Assembly (NCBI RefSeq): GCF_003049665.1
Contig: NZ_PYWM01000022.1
Span: 28,544-92,543 of the forward strand
Reading direction: 5' to 3'
DNA length: 64,000 nt
Origin: Lysinibacillus mangiferihumi
GTDB lineage: Bacteria; Bacillota; Bacilli; Bacillales_A; Planococcaceae
A program made the position numbers and the translations under genes. The notes under the pieces are model-generated. The model searched no databases and was not told where the DNA came from. It saw nothing but the letters and a program-made list of their open reading frames with translations. Shown piece after piece: positions 31,392-40,919 of this stretch; position 1 is the first letter of the stretch, and each line of letters opens with the position of its first letter.

Positions 31392-32900
31392 ATGAGCTTT
31401 TTCCCTTACCAAGGAGCTGTGACAGACACAGATATCATCAACGAAAACATAACAGCTGGTGCAAATGATGTCATAACAGATATTAAATGGCTTGAAAACG
31501 AGATTAATAAGTTTAAAAAGTCAGAGAAGCGAAAGTGGATGCTGATTGGCGAGGCCTATTACGAAGGTGAACAAGATATTCTAAAGCGTAAACGTTGGGT
31601 TATTGGTAAAGATGGAAGGTTAGAGGTAAATGATAACCTGCCAAACAACAAGGTACTAGATAACCAGTATGCCAAACTTGTTGATCAAAAAGTAAATTAT
31701 CAACTGGGTAAACCAATAACAATTGAAACTGAAAATGATGAATACTTAAAGAAATTACAAGACATTTTCAATAAACGATTCCACCGCACATTAAGAAGCA
31801 TTGGACAAGATGCACTGAACGGTGGTATTGGATGGCTTTATCCGTATTATAATGAAAATGGTGAGTTTGCTATAAAACGCTTTTCTCCACACGAAATCAT
31901 TCCGTATTGGAAGGATTCAGAACAAACAATTCTAGACTTTGCAATTCGCTTATACTCCGTAAAAGAGTATGAGGGTGATAGAGAATTTATAGTGGAAAAG
32001 GTGGAGGTTTATAGCACTAATGGAGTGGAACATTATCAGTGGTTTGCAGGGCATCTTGTAAAAGATGTAACAAAAGTAACGTCATCTTATATCCATATTA
32101 ATGATGGTGAAAATGAATTTAGTATGAATTGGCAACGGACACCGTTGTTACCATTTAAATTTAATAACAAGGAAATACCTTTGATAAAACGTGTTAAATC
32201 CCTTCAAGACGGTATTAACGTCATGTTAAGTGACTTTGAAAATAATATGCAAGAAGATGCCCGCAATACAATGTTGGTGTTGTATAACTATGGTGGACAA
32301 AATTTAGGTGAGTTTAGGCGTAATCTATCACAGTATGGTGTTGTAAAAATAAATCGCAATAAGGATAACCAGGGCGGTGTAGAAACATTAACAGTTGAAG
32401 TTAACCCAGAGAACTATAAGGTGATTCTGTCTTTATTTAAAAAGGCGCTCATTGAAAATGGCCGTGGCTATGATGCAAAAGATGAACGCATGGCTAACAA
32501 TCCTAACCAAATGAATATCCAGTCTATGTACAGCGATATTGAACTTGATGCAAATGGTATTGAGACAGAGTTTCAAGCATCCTTTGAGGAATTATTATGG
32601 TTTGTTAATCAACATTTAGCTAATACAGGCCAAGGAGACTTTGAAGGTGAAGAAGTTAATATTGTGTTTAACCGCGATATCTTAATCAATGAAAAAGAAG
32701 TCGTTGAGGTATTAGAGAAATCACCTTACTTATCAGAAGAAACAAAGATTGCCCAACATCCATATGTAAAAGACGTGCAACTAGAATTAGAACGCAAGAA
32801 GAAGGAACAGCAAGAGCAAATGGATTTAATGGATAATTACGAAACGACCTTTAACAAGAAGTTAAATGGTGGTGATGGCAATGGCGAAGAAATCTCGTAA
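31392..32900 (+). CDS. Portal protein (SPP1 gp6-like)
   Basis: A 502-residue portal. LVDQKVNYQLGKPITIETEN near 96 and the helical stem and wing regions match the SPP1 gp6 family. The portal dodecamer sits at the capsid vertex as the DNA gate. GAGGTGAG precedes the ATG; its end overlaps the MuF gene by 20 bp. Confidence 0.93.
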   Translation: MSFFPYQGAVTDTDIINENITAGANDVITDIKWLENEINKFKKSEKRKWMLIGEAYYEGEQDILKRKRWVIGKDGRLEVNDNLPNNKVLDNQYAKLVDQKVNYQLGKPITIETENDEYLKKLQDIFNKRFHRTLRSIGQDALNGGIGWLYPYYNENGEFAIKRFSPHEIIPYWKDSEQTILDFAIRLYSVKEYEGDREFIVEKVEVYSTNGVEHYQWFAGHLVKDVTKVTSSYIHINDGENEFSMNWQRTPLLPFKFNNKEIPLIKRVKSLQDGINVMLSDFENNMQEDARNTMLVLYNYGGQNLGEFRRNLSQYGVVKINRNKDNQGGVETLTVEVNPENYKVILSLFKKALIENGRGYDAKDERMANNPNQMNIQSMYSDIELDANGIETEFQASFEELLWFVNQHLANTGQGDFEGEEVNIVFNRDILINEKEVVEVLEKSPYLSEETKIAQHPYVKDVQLELERKKKEQQEQMDLMDNYETTFNKKLNGGDGNGEEIS

Positions 32901-34554
32901 TTACTGGCGTCGCCGTTTTGAGCAATTAGAAGAAGCCCAGCATAATCGCAGCATCTTTTATTATGAGGACCTGCGAAAAGCTTATATCGAAACTATGAAC
33001 GACATAGAAGTTGATATTTTAAAGTGGTATAACCGTTTTGCTGCTAACAACGAAATCACATTTGATGAAGCTAAACTTTTACTAAAATCAGATGAACTTC
33101 GTGAGTTCCGTTGGACTGTCGATGAATACATCGAATACGGTAAAAAGAATGCACTCAACCAACAATGGATGAAACAGCTCGAAAACGCTTCTTCTCGTGT
33201 CCATATAAGCCGTTTAGAGAGTTTGCAGTTACAATTACAGCAACATGTAGAAAAACTGTATGGTGGGCAAATTGAGGGTTTTGAACAATTGATGAAAGAG
33301 ACATATCAAACACAGTACTATCACACAGCATTCGAGGTGCAGAAAGCTTTCGAAATTGGGTTTACATTACAAGCACTGGATGAAACGAGGTTAACGAAAG
33401 TAATTAGCAAGCCGTGGACTGCTGATGGTCGTACATTTAGTCAAAAGATATGGCGAGATCGAAATGTGTTGTTAGATACATTGCATAAAGAGCTTATCCA
33501 ATCAATAGCGAGAGGTGAAGCTCCTACTCGTATGATTTCAGCAATCACAAGAAAAATGAATACCTCACGCTCCAACGCTGCTCGTCTAGTTATGACCGAG
33601 TCGGCGTTTTTTAGTGCTGTTGCTCAAAAGGATGTATTCGGTGAGCTTGATGTTGAGCGTTATGAAATCATCGCAACTTTAGATCATAAAACAAGTAGCA
33701 TATGCCAATCAATGGACGGTAAGGTATTTAAGGTGACAGATTTTGAGGCTGGTGTAACAGCGAATCCGTTTCATCCTCGATGTAGAACGACAACAGCACC
33801 GTATTTTGCTGACGAGTTCGATATTAGTGAACGTGCTGCAAGAGATGCTGATGGTAAAGTGTACTATGTGCCGTCTGATATGAAATATCATGAATGGAAA
33901 GAAAGGTTTATCTTAAATGATAAATCTGTTATCTCTAAAAGAAAAATTCTAGATGAATCGAATGAACGTCATCGTAAAGTGTATCCAGTCAAACAATCCA
34001 ATGTAAATTGGCGAAATTATTTAAATGTAAACCAAGTGGGTAGTGATCTTTTAAACGAGATTCATAGTGAATTGAATGGATTTATGAATACCAAGCGAAA
34101 AGAAAAAATGTACTTAATAAATAAAGAAAAAAATTCGATTGAAGCCTCTTTAGTAGGGTCCGATATTAATAGAGTGGATTTAACAAAAGAAATAAATGAT
34201 GTTTTAGAAAAAAGCCCGCAAAACAGTATAATATTTACACATGTTCATCCAAGTCCAACCTCATTTTCAAGTCATGATTTATTTTTAATGGTAAAATACA
34301 AGTCTGTAGCTGCATATACTTTGGAATGTGCGAATGGAGATAAGTATATTTTAGATAGAGGGAATTATAAGAGTTCTATGTTTAAAAATATATTTTTTGC
34401 AAATGAGTATGATAAAATTAAGCGTCAAGTTGCAAAAAGCTTCCCTGAATTAGATGATCCTCAAAAAATTTATGAAGTTTGGGATTCATTTATATATGAG
34501 GTTAATAAAAAGTTTGCCGAAAAAAATAATATGATTTTCAAGAAAGTTGAGTGA
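32881..34554 (+). CDS. MuF/SPP1 gp7-type head protein with C-terminal JAMM-like effector domain
   Basis: A 557-residue protein. Residues 1-310 are an SPP1 gp7/MuF minor head protein (ARLVMTESAFFSAVAQK; FHPRCRTTTAPYFAD near 296). Residues 385-557 are an A/T-richer extra domain with FTHVHPSPTSFSSHD near 455, the H-x-H-P...S-x2-D pattern of JAMM-like and polymorphic-toxin domains. The MuF part is injected or head-bound, so the tail domain could be delivered. ATG 32881 fits the GGTGGTGAT site best. Confidence 0.85.
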   Translation: MAKKSRNYWRRRFEQLEEAQHNRSIFYYEDLRKAYIETMNDIEVDILKWYNRFAANNEITFDEAKLLLKSDELREFRWTVDEYIEYGKKNALNQQWMKQLENASSRVHISRLESLQLQLQQHVEKLYGGQIEGFEQLMKETYQTQYYHTAFEVQKAFEIGFTLQALDETRLTKVISKPWTADGRTFSQKIWRDRNVLLDTLHKELIQSIARGEAPTRMISAITRKMNTSRSNAARLVMTESAFFSAVAQKDVFGELDVERYEIIATLDHKTSSICQSMDGKVFKVTDFEAGVTANPFHPRCRTTTAPYFADEFDISERAARDADGKVYYVPSDMKYHEWKERFILNDKSVISKRKILDESNERHRKVYPVKQSNVNWRNYLNVNQVGSDLLNEIHSELNGFMNTKRKEKMYLINKEKNSIEASLVGSDINRVDLTKEINDVLEKSPQNSIIFTHVHPSPTSFSSHDLFLMVKYKSVAAYTLECANGDKYILDRGNYKSSMFKNIFFANEYDKIKRQVAKSFPELDDPQKIYEVWDSFIYEVNKKFAEKNNMIFKKVE

Positions 34555-34559
34555 TTCAA

Positions 34560-34841
34560 ATGAAAGAAATATTGATGAATTTGGATTTACCTGATTTGTA
34601 CAAGGAAAACTTATTTGAATATGTCCCAACCCTCGATGGCGTACCTGATTATATTGATTTAATTCCAAGAGGATACACGATGGGGAAATGTCAAAAGCTA
34701 CACAAACTTGTGAGTATTGAGAGCATGAAATACCATTTGAATGAAGCTATTCAAGACGGTGAACTTAACGATGATGAAATGATTGAAGCAAATAAACTGA
34801 TTCAAGAAGCCATTCAAGAATATAATGAAATGAGCACTTAG
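34560..34841 (+). CDS. Acidic protein, possible immunity partner of the MuF effector
   Basis: A 93-residue acidic helical protein (LDLPDLYKENLFEYVPTLDG; DGELNDDEMIEANKLI), starting 5 bp after the MuF gene and followed by a terminator. No family recognised. Its acidity and position behind a toxin-like C-terminal domain suggest an immunity protein; a head-assembly role is the alternative. Confidence 0.55.
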   Translation: MKEILMNLDLPDLYKENLFEYVPTLDGVPDYIDLIPRGYTMGKCQKLHKLVSIESMKYHLNEAIQDGELNDDEMIEANKLIQEAIQEYNEMST

Positions 34842-34876
34842 CCTCCTAATTGAGAGAGCTGAGTGTTTTTTATTTT
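34834..34876 (+). terminator. Terminator after the MuF pair
   Basis: CACTTAGC pairs with GCTGAGTG (one G-U) followed by TTTTTTATTTT. Confidence 0.75.
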
Positions 34877-34993
34877 CAGTGAACTACGTAAAGTTTGTCA
34901 TAATCGTCTTTTTCGAGCTTGTAGACGTTAAAGAACAAGCTTCCAAACCTATCGTGCCGTTGCACGTAAAACACGAATTAGGAGGCTAATCAG

Positions 34994-35584
34994 ATGAAAA
35001 AAGAAGATTTAATTGCAATGGGGTTAAGCGAGGAGCAAGCTGAGGCTGTTGTTGGTAAATACGGAACAATGATTCCTAAAGAGCGCTTTGATGAGGTCAA
35101 CAAGGCAAAGAAAACGCTCGAAGAACAAGTAAAAACTCATGAAACTCAGTTGAAGGATTTACAAGACAAGGCCAAAGGTAATGATGATCTACAAAAGACA
35201 ATAACTGATTTGCAACTGGCTAACGAAACAGCTAAAACGGAATACGAGCAACAATTGAAAAATGAACGTATGAATGCAGCGCTAAAATTGTCATTACACA
35301 GCAAAGTACATGATGTTGATTTAGTTGCTGGCCTCATCGATAAAACAACAATTGAATTAAGCGAAGATGGAAAAGTAACAAAAGGACTTGAGGAGCAACT
35401 TAAAACGTTGCAAGAATCGAAGTCCTTTTTATTTGTGCCAGAAAAGCAACCACCGACATTTAAAGGATGGAATCCTGCTGGAGGTGCAGACAATGGTGCA
35501 GGAGCAAGTGATATAGGCTCTAACTTCGCAAAAATGGCGAATGAAAAAGGCGCAAGTGATACAACTAACAACCCTTGGGACTAA
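34994..35584 (+). CDS. Capsid scaffolding protein (GP20-like)
   Basis: A 196-residue protein dominated by a charged coiled coil (residues 35-95) with a Gly/Ala-rich C-terminus, as in the phage minor structural GP20 scaffold family. It directs prohead assembly and leaves before packaging. AGGAGG precedes the ATG; it lies just before the capsid genes. Confidence 0.88.
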   Translation: MKKEDLIAMGLSEEQAEAVVGKYGTMIPKERFDEVNKAKKTLEEQVKTHETQLKDLQDKAKGNDDLQKTITDLQLANETAKTEYEQQLKNERMNAALKLSLHSKVHDVDLVAGLIDKTTIELSEDGKVTKGLEEQLKTLQESKSFLFVPEKQPPTFKGWNPAGGADNGAGASDIGSNFAKMANEKGASDTTNNPWD

Positions 35585-35603
35585 ACAATAAGGAGGGCTA
35601 TAT

Positions 35604-35918
35604 ATGCCATATGTAAAACCAATTGAAAAATTTCAACGTGTTAACTTCTTAGCATCATCAAAAGTACAAGCATTTACGTATTTAGTGAGTGATGTAGGTG
35701 TAACAGCAGATGTGAATGGAAAGAAAATCGTAAAGGCGGGTACTATCTTACCTAAAAATGATGCTACAGCAGAAGGTATCTTATATACCGATGTCGATGT
35801 AACAAATGGACCACAACCTGGTTCATTGATTGTTGAAGCCTATATTTTAGAAGATCGTCTACCTGTTGCTCCAGATGCAGCAGCAAAAACAGCATTAAAA
35901 GAAATTAAATTCCGATAA
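35604..35918 (+). CDS. Putative head decoration protein
   Basis: A 104-residue beta-rich protein with VKAGTILPKNDATAEGILYT, the pattern of lambda gpD-like decoration proteins, lying between scaffold and major capsid genes. It would stabilise the capsid surface. Confidence 0.72.
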   Translation: MPYVKPIEKFQRVNFLASSKVQAFTYLVSDVGVTADVNGKKIVKAGTILPKNDATAEGILYTDVDVTNGPQPGSLIVEAYILEDRLPVAPDAAAKTALKEIKFR

Positions 35919-35934
35919 TTGGAGGGAAAACAAT

Positions 35935-36990
35935 ATGCCAGACATTTTAGAGTTATTTGGTCAAAAAACAGTACTAGATTACATGAAGGAACGAAAATAT
36001 CAAAGCTATGGTGTGGGAGAAGCTCTTTTCCCGGAAGTTAAACACGACACACTAGAATTCGAGTATCTTGTAGGAGCAAATGAATTACCTGTTATTGCTA
36101 AGGTACACTCTTTTGATACAGAGGCAGAAATCGGTTCAGTTGAGGCTGCTAAACAGGTGTTAGAGGCTGCTTACATTAAGAAAAAGTATCAAATTACTGA
36201 AAAGGATTTGATTGCATTACAATTCCCACGAACAGCGCAGGAGCAACAATACCTGATGCAACGTGTGTTTAATTTAATTGATAAAGCAGCTAATGATGTT
36301 CGCGCTAGCGTTGAATTAATGCGTATGCAAGCTTTGAGCACAGGAGAATTGAAACTAGCGTTGAATACAGCCGATGGCAAGCCAAAGACTCTTACAGTTG
36401 GTTACGGAGTACCTGCAGACCACAAAGAGGCACTTGCTGGAACTGATCAATGGGGAACTGGCACAGAGGATATTTTAGGAGATTTAGAGCGTTGGTCTGA
36501 TTCGCTAGATATTACACCAACTCGTGCGTTAACATCGAAAAAAATCGCTGCTCTAATTTTGCGTAATCCAAAGATTATTGGTTATTTATATGGTGCTGGT
36601 TCTGCTCGTGTGGCAAACTTAACGGATTTAAATGCTTTCTTTACACAACAAGGCTTACCTACTATTGCTGTGTATGAATCTAATTCAAACACAAAATATC
36701 GCGAGCAAAACGCTGATGGGACATACACAACAAAGAGTTACTTCCCAGATAATAAATTCGTAATGTTTGGCGACGGTCCACTTGGTGAATCGTTATATGG
36801 CCCAACACCAGAAGAATCACGCCTTATCCGTAGTGGTTCTGATGTTGAAATGACTACCATCGGCAAAGTAATTGGAATGGTGTATGAAGAAGGTAAAGAT
36901 CCTGTTTCAACATGGGCAAAGGCAGCAGCTACAGCAATCCCATCATTCCCAGAAGCACAGAATGTATTCCAAGCACAACCGATTGCATAA
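35935..36990 (+). CDS. Major capsid protein (family E)
   Basis: A 351-residue HK97-fold capsid protein of the phage major capsid E family. YQITEKDLIALQFPRT near 85 and a spine-helix region with DKAANDVRASVELMRMQAL near 121 are typical. Strong GGAGG site; probably the most expressed late gene. Confidence 0.9.
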   Translation: MPDILELFGQKTVLDYMKERKYQSYGVGEALFPEVKHDTLEFEYLVGANELPVIAKVHSFDTEAEIGSVEAAKQVLEAAYIKKKYQITEKDLIALQFPRTAQEQQYLMQRVFNLIDKAANDVRASVELMRMQALSTGELKLALNTADGKPKTLTVGYGVPADHKEALAGTDQWGTGTEDILGDLERWSDSLDITPTRALTSKKIAALILRNPKIIGYLYGAGSARVANLTDLNAFFTQQGLPTIAVYESNSNTKYREQNADGTYTTKSYFPDNKFVMFGDGPLGESLYGPTPEESRLIRSGSDVEMTTIGKVIGMVYEEGKDPVSTWAKAAATAIPSFPEAQNVFQAQPIA

Positions 36991-37004
36991 GGAGGCTATT
37001 TAGA

Positions 37005-37184
37005 ATGGCAAACATTAAAGTAAAAGTTAAAAATGGCGCTTTCCCTATACGTTATAAGGGAGAGCGTTATTTAGTTGGTGAAGAATTGACGATTGACGAT
37101 AAACATTTGAACGAATCAATGATGGAACGATTAGAAGAACCGAAGAAGGCTGCACAATCAAGTAAAACGTCTGAAAGCGAGTGA
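37005..37184 (+). CDS. Small head-region protein
   Basis: A 59-residue protein (KNGAFPIRYKGERYLVGEEL) of a type common between capsid and connector genes in Gram-positive phages. The frame is open from 36912 within the capsid gene, but AGGAGG fits ATG 37005. Role unknown. Confidence 0.75.
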   Translation: MANIKVKVKNGAFPIRYKGERYLVGEELTIDDKHLNESMMERLEEPKKAAQSSKTSESE

Positions 37185-37189
37185 TTCGT

Positions 37190-37585
37190 ATGTATTTAGA
37201 TGTAGTAATGCGTCTATCTGCTCTTGGAGTGACTTTATCTAGTGCTCCAAGTAGTTCAGACGATATGTTGTTGAAGCATGCTATTGATAAAGTAACTAGT
37301 CACATCAAGAACCAAACAAATTTATCAGTGGTTCCTAGAGGCTTAAACGAAATAGCTATTGATATGGTAGTAGGAGAGTTTTTACTTACTAAAAAATCGA
37401 TGGGCTTACTGGATGTCGAAACACTGAACTTTGAATCAGTTGCTAAACAAGTGCAAGACGGCGATACAAATGTAGTATTTGCTATTGAAGCAAATAGAAC
37501 GCCTGAAGCTCAGTTCGAAGCGTTTATTTTATACCTTAAACATAGCAATACAGACTTTGTGAAGTATAGGGTGCTTACATGGTAA
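37190..37585 (+). CDS. Head-tail connector protein (YqbG/DUF3199-like)
   Basis: A 131-residue helical protein in the position of PBSX/skin YqbG, the adaptor that joins portal to neck. DDMLLKHAIDKVTSHIKNQT near 23 fits connector adaptors. It overlaps the next gene by 7 bp. Confidence 0.75.
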   Translation: MYLDVVMRLSALGVTLSSAPSSSDDMLLKHAIDKVTSHIKNQTNLSVVPRGLNEIAIDMVVGEFLLTKKSMGLLDVETLNFESVAKQVQDGDTNVVFAIEANRTPEAQFEAFILYLKHSNTDFVKYRVLTW

Positions 37586-37941
37586 GTGCACGTAGAAAGG
37601 CTGTAGAATCATTGTACAAAGGATTGTGCACAGTGAAAGTTTGGCAAGAGGTTGAAGATCCTGTTACTCATGCAACTACGCATAAAGAAGTAACTATGTT
37701 AAGTGACCAAAAATGCAAGCTTTCATATGAAAAGCAAACATCAACTACTCCAACAGGTGGTCCAGCAGTGATTGCTCAGACTACTAAACTATTTATTGCG
37801 CCTGAATTAGATATACCGGCAGGCTCAAAGATTATTGTGACACAGCATAGTAAAACTGTTGAATACACAAGAAGTGGCGAACCTGCTATTTATACAGATC
37901 ATCAAGAGATAATGCTTGAAGCATTTGAGAGGTACGCGTAA
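37579..37941 (+). CDS. YqbH/XkdH-like neck protein (DUF3599)
   Basis: A 120-residue beta-rich protein with KLSYEKQTSTTPTGGPAVIA and a stopper-like fold, matching XkdH/YqbH in position and size. It probably closes the head after packaging. Confidence 0.8.
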   Translation: MVSARRKAVESLYKGLCTVKVWQEVEDPVTHATTHKEVTMLSDQKCKLSYEKQTSTTPTGGPAVIAQTTKLFIAPELDIPAGSKIIVTQHSKTVEYTRSGEPAIYTDHQEIMLEAFERYA

Positions 37942-38360
37942 TGGGTAGAGGTGGGCGCGTTGATTTAAGGCAATTGAAAGCATTTGAAAGAAAGTTGGCT
38001 AAGTTAGCAACTGCTGATTACGAAAAGTTCTGTGAGGATTGCGCGAAAGAATTAGCTGCAAGGTTGTTAGGCAAAGTGATTCGACGCACACCAGTAGCGA
38101 AAGTAGATGGAGGAACTTTACGACGTGGATGGACTATTGGACAAGTAAAAAAGAGTGGTTCTGTTTACGAAATAGAGGTTATTAATCCAGTAGAATACGC
38201 TCAATACGTTGAGTTTGGTCATCGAACATCTAATCACCAAGGTTGGGTTCCTGGTCGTTTCATGATGACCATAAGCGCTGACCAAGTAGAACAACAAGCA
38301 CCAACAATACTTCAAAAAAAGCTATATACAATGCTAAAGGAGGCTTTCAATGGAGATTAA
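37941..38360 (+). CDS. HK97 gp10-like neck protein (XkdI/YqbI)
   Basis: A 139-residue protein with RRTPVAKVDGGTLRRGWTIG near 51 and NPVEYAQYVEFGHRT near 85, the signature of HK97 gp10-type proteins. It serves at the head-tail joint. Coupled to neighbours by overlaps. Confidence 0.9.
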   Translation: MGRGGRVDLRQLKAFERKLAKLATADYEKFCEDCAKELAARLLGKVIRRTPVAKVDGGTLRRGWTIGQVKKSGSVYEIEVINPVEYAQYVEFGHRTSNHQGWVPGRFMMTISADQVEQQAPTILQKKLYTMLKEAFNGD

Positions 38361-38787
38361 TGATATTCAAAATGCTATATCTGTTAAGCTTCATGAAAGC
38401 TTTGGCAGTGGCTATAAAAAATATATAGATGAAGTACCGCAGGGGTTTAAAACTCCTGCTTTTTTAATTCAATTTTTGAACCTTGAGCATATAAGACAAA
38501 TCGGTGGCAGATGGAAGGTAACAACATTTTTTAACGTACAGTATTTCCCTAAAACCGGCTTATCCGATGCGTCAAACATGACATTGAAGGTACAACAAGC
38601 ACTAAAAGAAATAACGCTGTTAAATGGCTCACTGATGCTAGGTAATGGTGCTAACAGTGAGGTAGTAGATGGCATCGGCCATAATTTCATTCGTTTCAAT
38701 TTCCTTTTGCAAGAAGTAGAAGAAAAGATTTTTATGGGCTCATTAGAACAATACATTAACAAGCAAAGGGTGATTCCTAGTGGCTAA
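38350..38787 (+). CDS. Tail completion/terminator protein (XkdJ/YqbJ-like)
   Basis: A 145-residue protein with a helical start and alternating strands (FFNVQYFPKTGLSDASN), in the XkdJ slot between the gp10-like and sheath genes. It would cap the tail tube. Confidence 0.75.
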   Translation: MEINDIQNAISVKLHESFGSGYKKYIDEVPQGFKTPAFLIQFLNLEHIRQIGGRWKVTTFFNVQYFPKTGLSDASNMTLKVQQALKEITLLNGSLMLGNGANSEVVDGIGHNFIRFNFLLQEVEEKIFMGSLEQYINKQRVIPSG

Positions 38788-38995
38788 AACTAACGATATT
38801 CTAGACAAAGTTGAGCCTGTGACAAGTGATGCTGTAACAGCTAATCTTCCAAAGTTCACAAAGGTTCAATTAGTCCAAAGCCAAAAATATGTCCATCGTC
38901 GTGATGCTTTAAATGCGTTGCTAGAGGACGACAAAACATACGCATTCACCGAAGTGGATGGCATTCTAAAGAAATTCGACAAAGGGGGTAAATAA
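38780..38995 (+). CDS. Small protein preceding the tail sheath (YqzN/YkzM-like)
   Basis: A 71-residue protein (KFTKVQLVQSQKYVHRRDAL) in the slot of the short PBSX genes between XkdJ and XkdK. DNA-binding-like helices; role unknown. Confidence 0.75.
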   Translation: MAKTNDILDKVEPVTSDAVTANLPKFTKVQLVQSQKYVHRRDALNALLEDDKTYAFTEVDGILKKFDKGGK

Positions 38996-38996
38996 C

Positions 38997-40325
38997 GTGG
39001 CATTAGGTGGAGGATTTTGGTTAACACAAAATAAAGTCTTACCTGGTACGTATCATAATTTTATTAGTAAACCACGAGCATTCATAAATTTATCTGACCG
39101 TGGTTATGCAGCATTGCCCATTGCTCTAGATTGGGGAATGGATGATGAAGTAATGACCGTATCGAAAGAGGATTTACAGAAAGACTCGTTGAAAATTTTC
39201 GGTTATGAATACACACATCCAAAGTTAAAAGGAATACGAGATTTATTTAAAGGTGCACTTACAGTATTCTTTAGCAAATTGAATCTAGGTGGCGCCAAGG
39301 GTACAAATGAATTTGCTACAGCTAAATATAAAGGGATACGAGGTAATGATATTACTATCGTTATTCAATCGAATGTAGATGAACCGACAAAATGGGACGT
39401 AAAAACGCTTATTGCAGGCACTTTAATTGATGAACAGAATGCGATTTCAACTGCTGCTGATTTAAAACCAAATGATTTTGTTGATTTCAAAAAAGATGCA
39501 ACATTAGCTGCTACTGCAGGTACACCATTAGCAGGCGGTGATAATGGAGCAACAGCATTAACAGCAGGTACACCTCATCAATTGGCTTTAGATGAATTAG
39601 AAGCATATGGATTTAATACGCTGGGCTGTTTATCAGAAGAACCCACTATTAAATCGTTATATATGGAATACACAAAACGTATTCGTGATGAGGTAGGCGG
39701 TAAATTCCAATTAATCGGTCACAAGCTAGGGAAAGCTGATCATGAAGGTATCATTGATGTTCAAAATGATGCGATTGGAGATGATGAGGAAGTATTTGGC
39801 GCTGTTTATTGGGTTACAGGCGTACAGGCCGGCGTTGCTGTTAATCAATCCAATACAAACCGTACTTACGATGGTGAACATAAACTGGATATGTCTGAAA
39901 CGAAAACACAACCTCAATTAACCATTCTATTGAACACAGGTAAATACGTGTTCCATCGTGTGGGTGATGACTTCAATGTGTTAGAAGATGTTAATACATT
40001 TACATCGTTCAGAGTTGATAAAAACGAAGATTTTTCATTCAACCAGACAATACGAGTTCTAGATCAATTAGCAATCGATACAGCGCATTTATTTAATACG
40101 CGTTATTTAGGGAAAGTTCCGAACGATGACGATGGCCGTATTTCTCTATGGAATGATATTGGTAAACATCGTGGGGAAATGCAACGTATTCGAGCTATCC
40201 AAAACTACGATAAAGATAAGCTATTCGTAGGTCAAGGCGAATCGAAACGAGCTGTAGTTATACAAGAAGAAGTAATCAATACATTAACGATGTCACAGCT
40301 TTATGTGACAACGACAGTAGCATAA
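38997..40325 (+). CDS. Tail sheath protein (XkdK-like)
   Basis: A 442-residue contractile sheath protein. The N-terminus GGGFWLTQNKVLPGTYHNFI and the conserved KYKGIRGNDITIVIQ block match XkdK. It polymerises around the tube and contracts on infection, which identifies the phage as a myovirus-type. GTG start. Confidence 0.95.
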   Translation: MALGGGFWLTQNKVLPGTYHNFISKPRAFINLSDRGYAALPIALDWGMDDEVMTVSKEDLQKDSLKIFGYEYTHPKLKGIRDLFKGALTVFFSKLNLGGAKGTNEFATAKYKGIRGNDITIVIQSNVDEPTKWDVKTLIAGTLIDEQNAISTAADLKPNDFVDFKKDATLAATAGTPLAGGDNGATALTAGTPHQLALDELEAYGFNTLGCLSEEPTIKSLYMEYTKRIRDEVGGKFQLIGHKLGKADHEGIIDVQNDAIGDDEEVFGAVYWVTGVQAGVAVNQSNTNRTYDGEHKLDMSETKTQPQLTILLNTGKYVFHRVGDDFNVLEDVNTFTSFRVDKNEDFSFNQTIRVLDQLAIDTAHLFNTRYLGKVPNDDDGRISLWNDIGKHRGEMQRIRAIQNYDKDKLFVGQGESKRAVVIQEEVINTLTMSQLYVTTTVA

Positions 40326-40339
40326 AGGAGGTAATTGCA

Positions 40340-40855
40340 TTGAATTTAAATCAAATCTTAATTCCGCTAGATTTGCAGTATTTTGCAGATGCTACCATGC
40401 ATGCTCGTGATGCTATTCATGGTGCTCAAGGTGTAGCATGGGTGACAATTGATGGGAATCGTTATAAATTTGCTCAATTGATCAATATAGAGGCTAGGTC
40501 AGACAAAACGAAAACTCAAATTCCTATTATGGGACAAGTGGCAAAGGGGAATAAGGCTACTGGTATTGAAAATACAGGTAGTGCAACATTTTACTTCAAC
40601 ACATCTATCTTTAGAAAAATGCTGAAACATTATCAAGATACTGGAGAAGACACTTATTTTGATATCCAATTGACAAATGAAGATCGTTCCTCTCAAGCCG
40701 GGCGCCAAACAACCATTTTGATTGATTGCAATATAGATGGAGGCATTGTTGCAGCATTGGATGCTGATGCCGAATATTTAGAGGATTCTTTCGACTTCAC
40801 TTTCGAACGATTCGAAATGCCGCAGGAATTTACAATGTTGCCAGAAATGCTTTAA
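40340..40855 (+). CDS. Tail tube protein (XkdM-like)
   Basis: A 171-residue protein following the sheath gene, with GVAWVTIDGNRYKFAQLINI and TGSATFYFNTSIFRKML as in XkdM. It forms the inner tube. TTG start 9 nt after GGAGG; the first 25 residues extend beyond the usual XkdM start. Confidence 0.9.
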   Translation: MNLNQILIPLDLQYFADATMHARDAIHGAQGVAWVTIDGNRYKFAQLINIEARSDKTKTQIPIMGQVAKGNKATGIENTGSATFYFNTSIFRKMLKHYQDTGEDTYFDIQLTNEDRSSQAGRQTTILIDCNIDGGIVAALDADAEYLEDSFDFTFERFEMPQEFTMLPEML

Positions 40856-40859
40856 GACT

Positions 40860-40886
40860 AGAGCTCACAATGTGGGCTCTTTTTAA
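40860..40886 (+). terminator. Terminator after the tail tube gene
   Basis: AGAGCTCACA pairs with TGTGGGCTCT (one G-U pair), with a one-base loop core, followed by TTTTT. It probably leaks to reduce expression of the chaperone relative to tube. Confidence 0.75.
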
Positions 40887-40919
40887 TTATTAAAAATAAC
40901 AAAGAAAAGGTGATTATAT

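Noticed and set aside
35146..35571. 141-codon minus-strand frame inside the scaffold gene
   Set aside because: Antisense shadow; the plus-strand scaffold protein is well supported.
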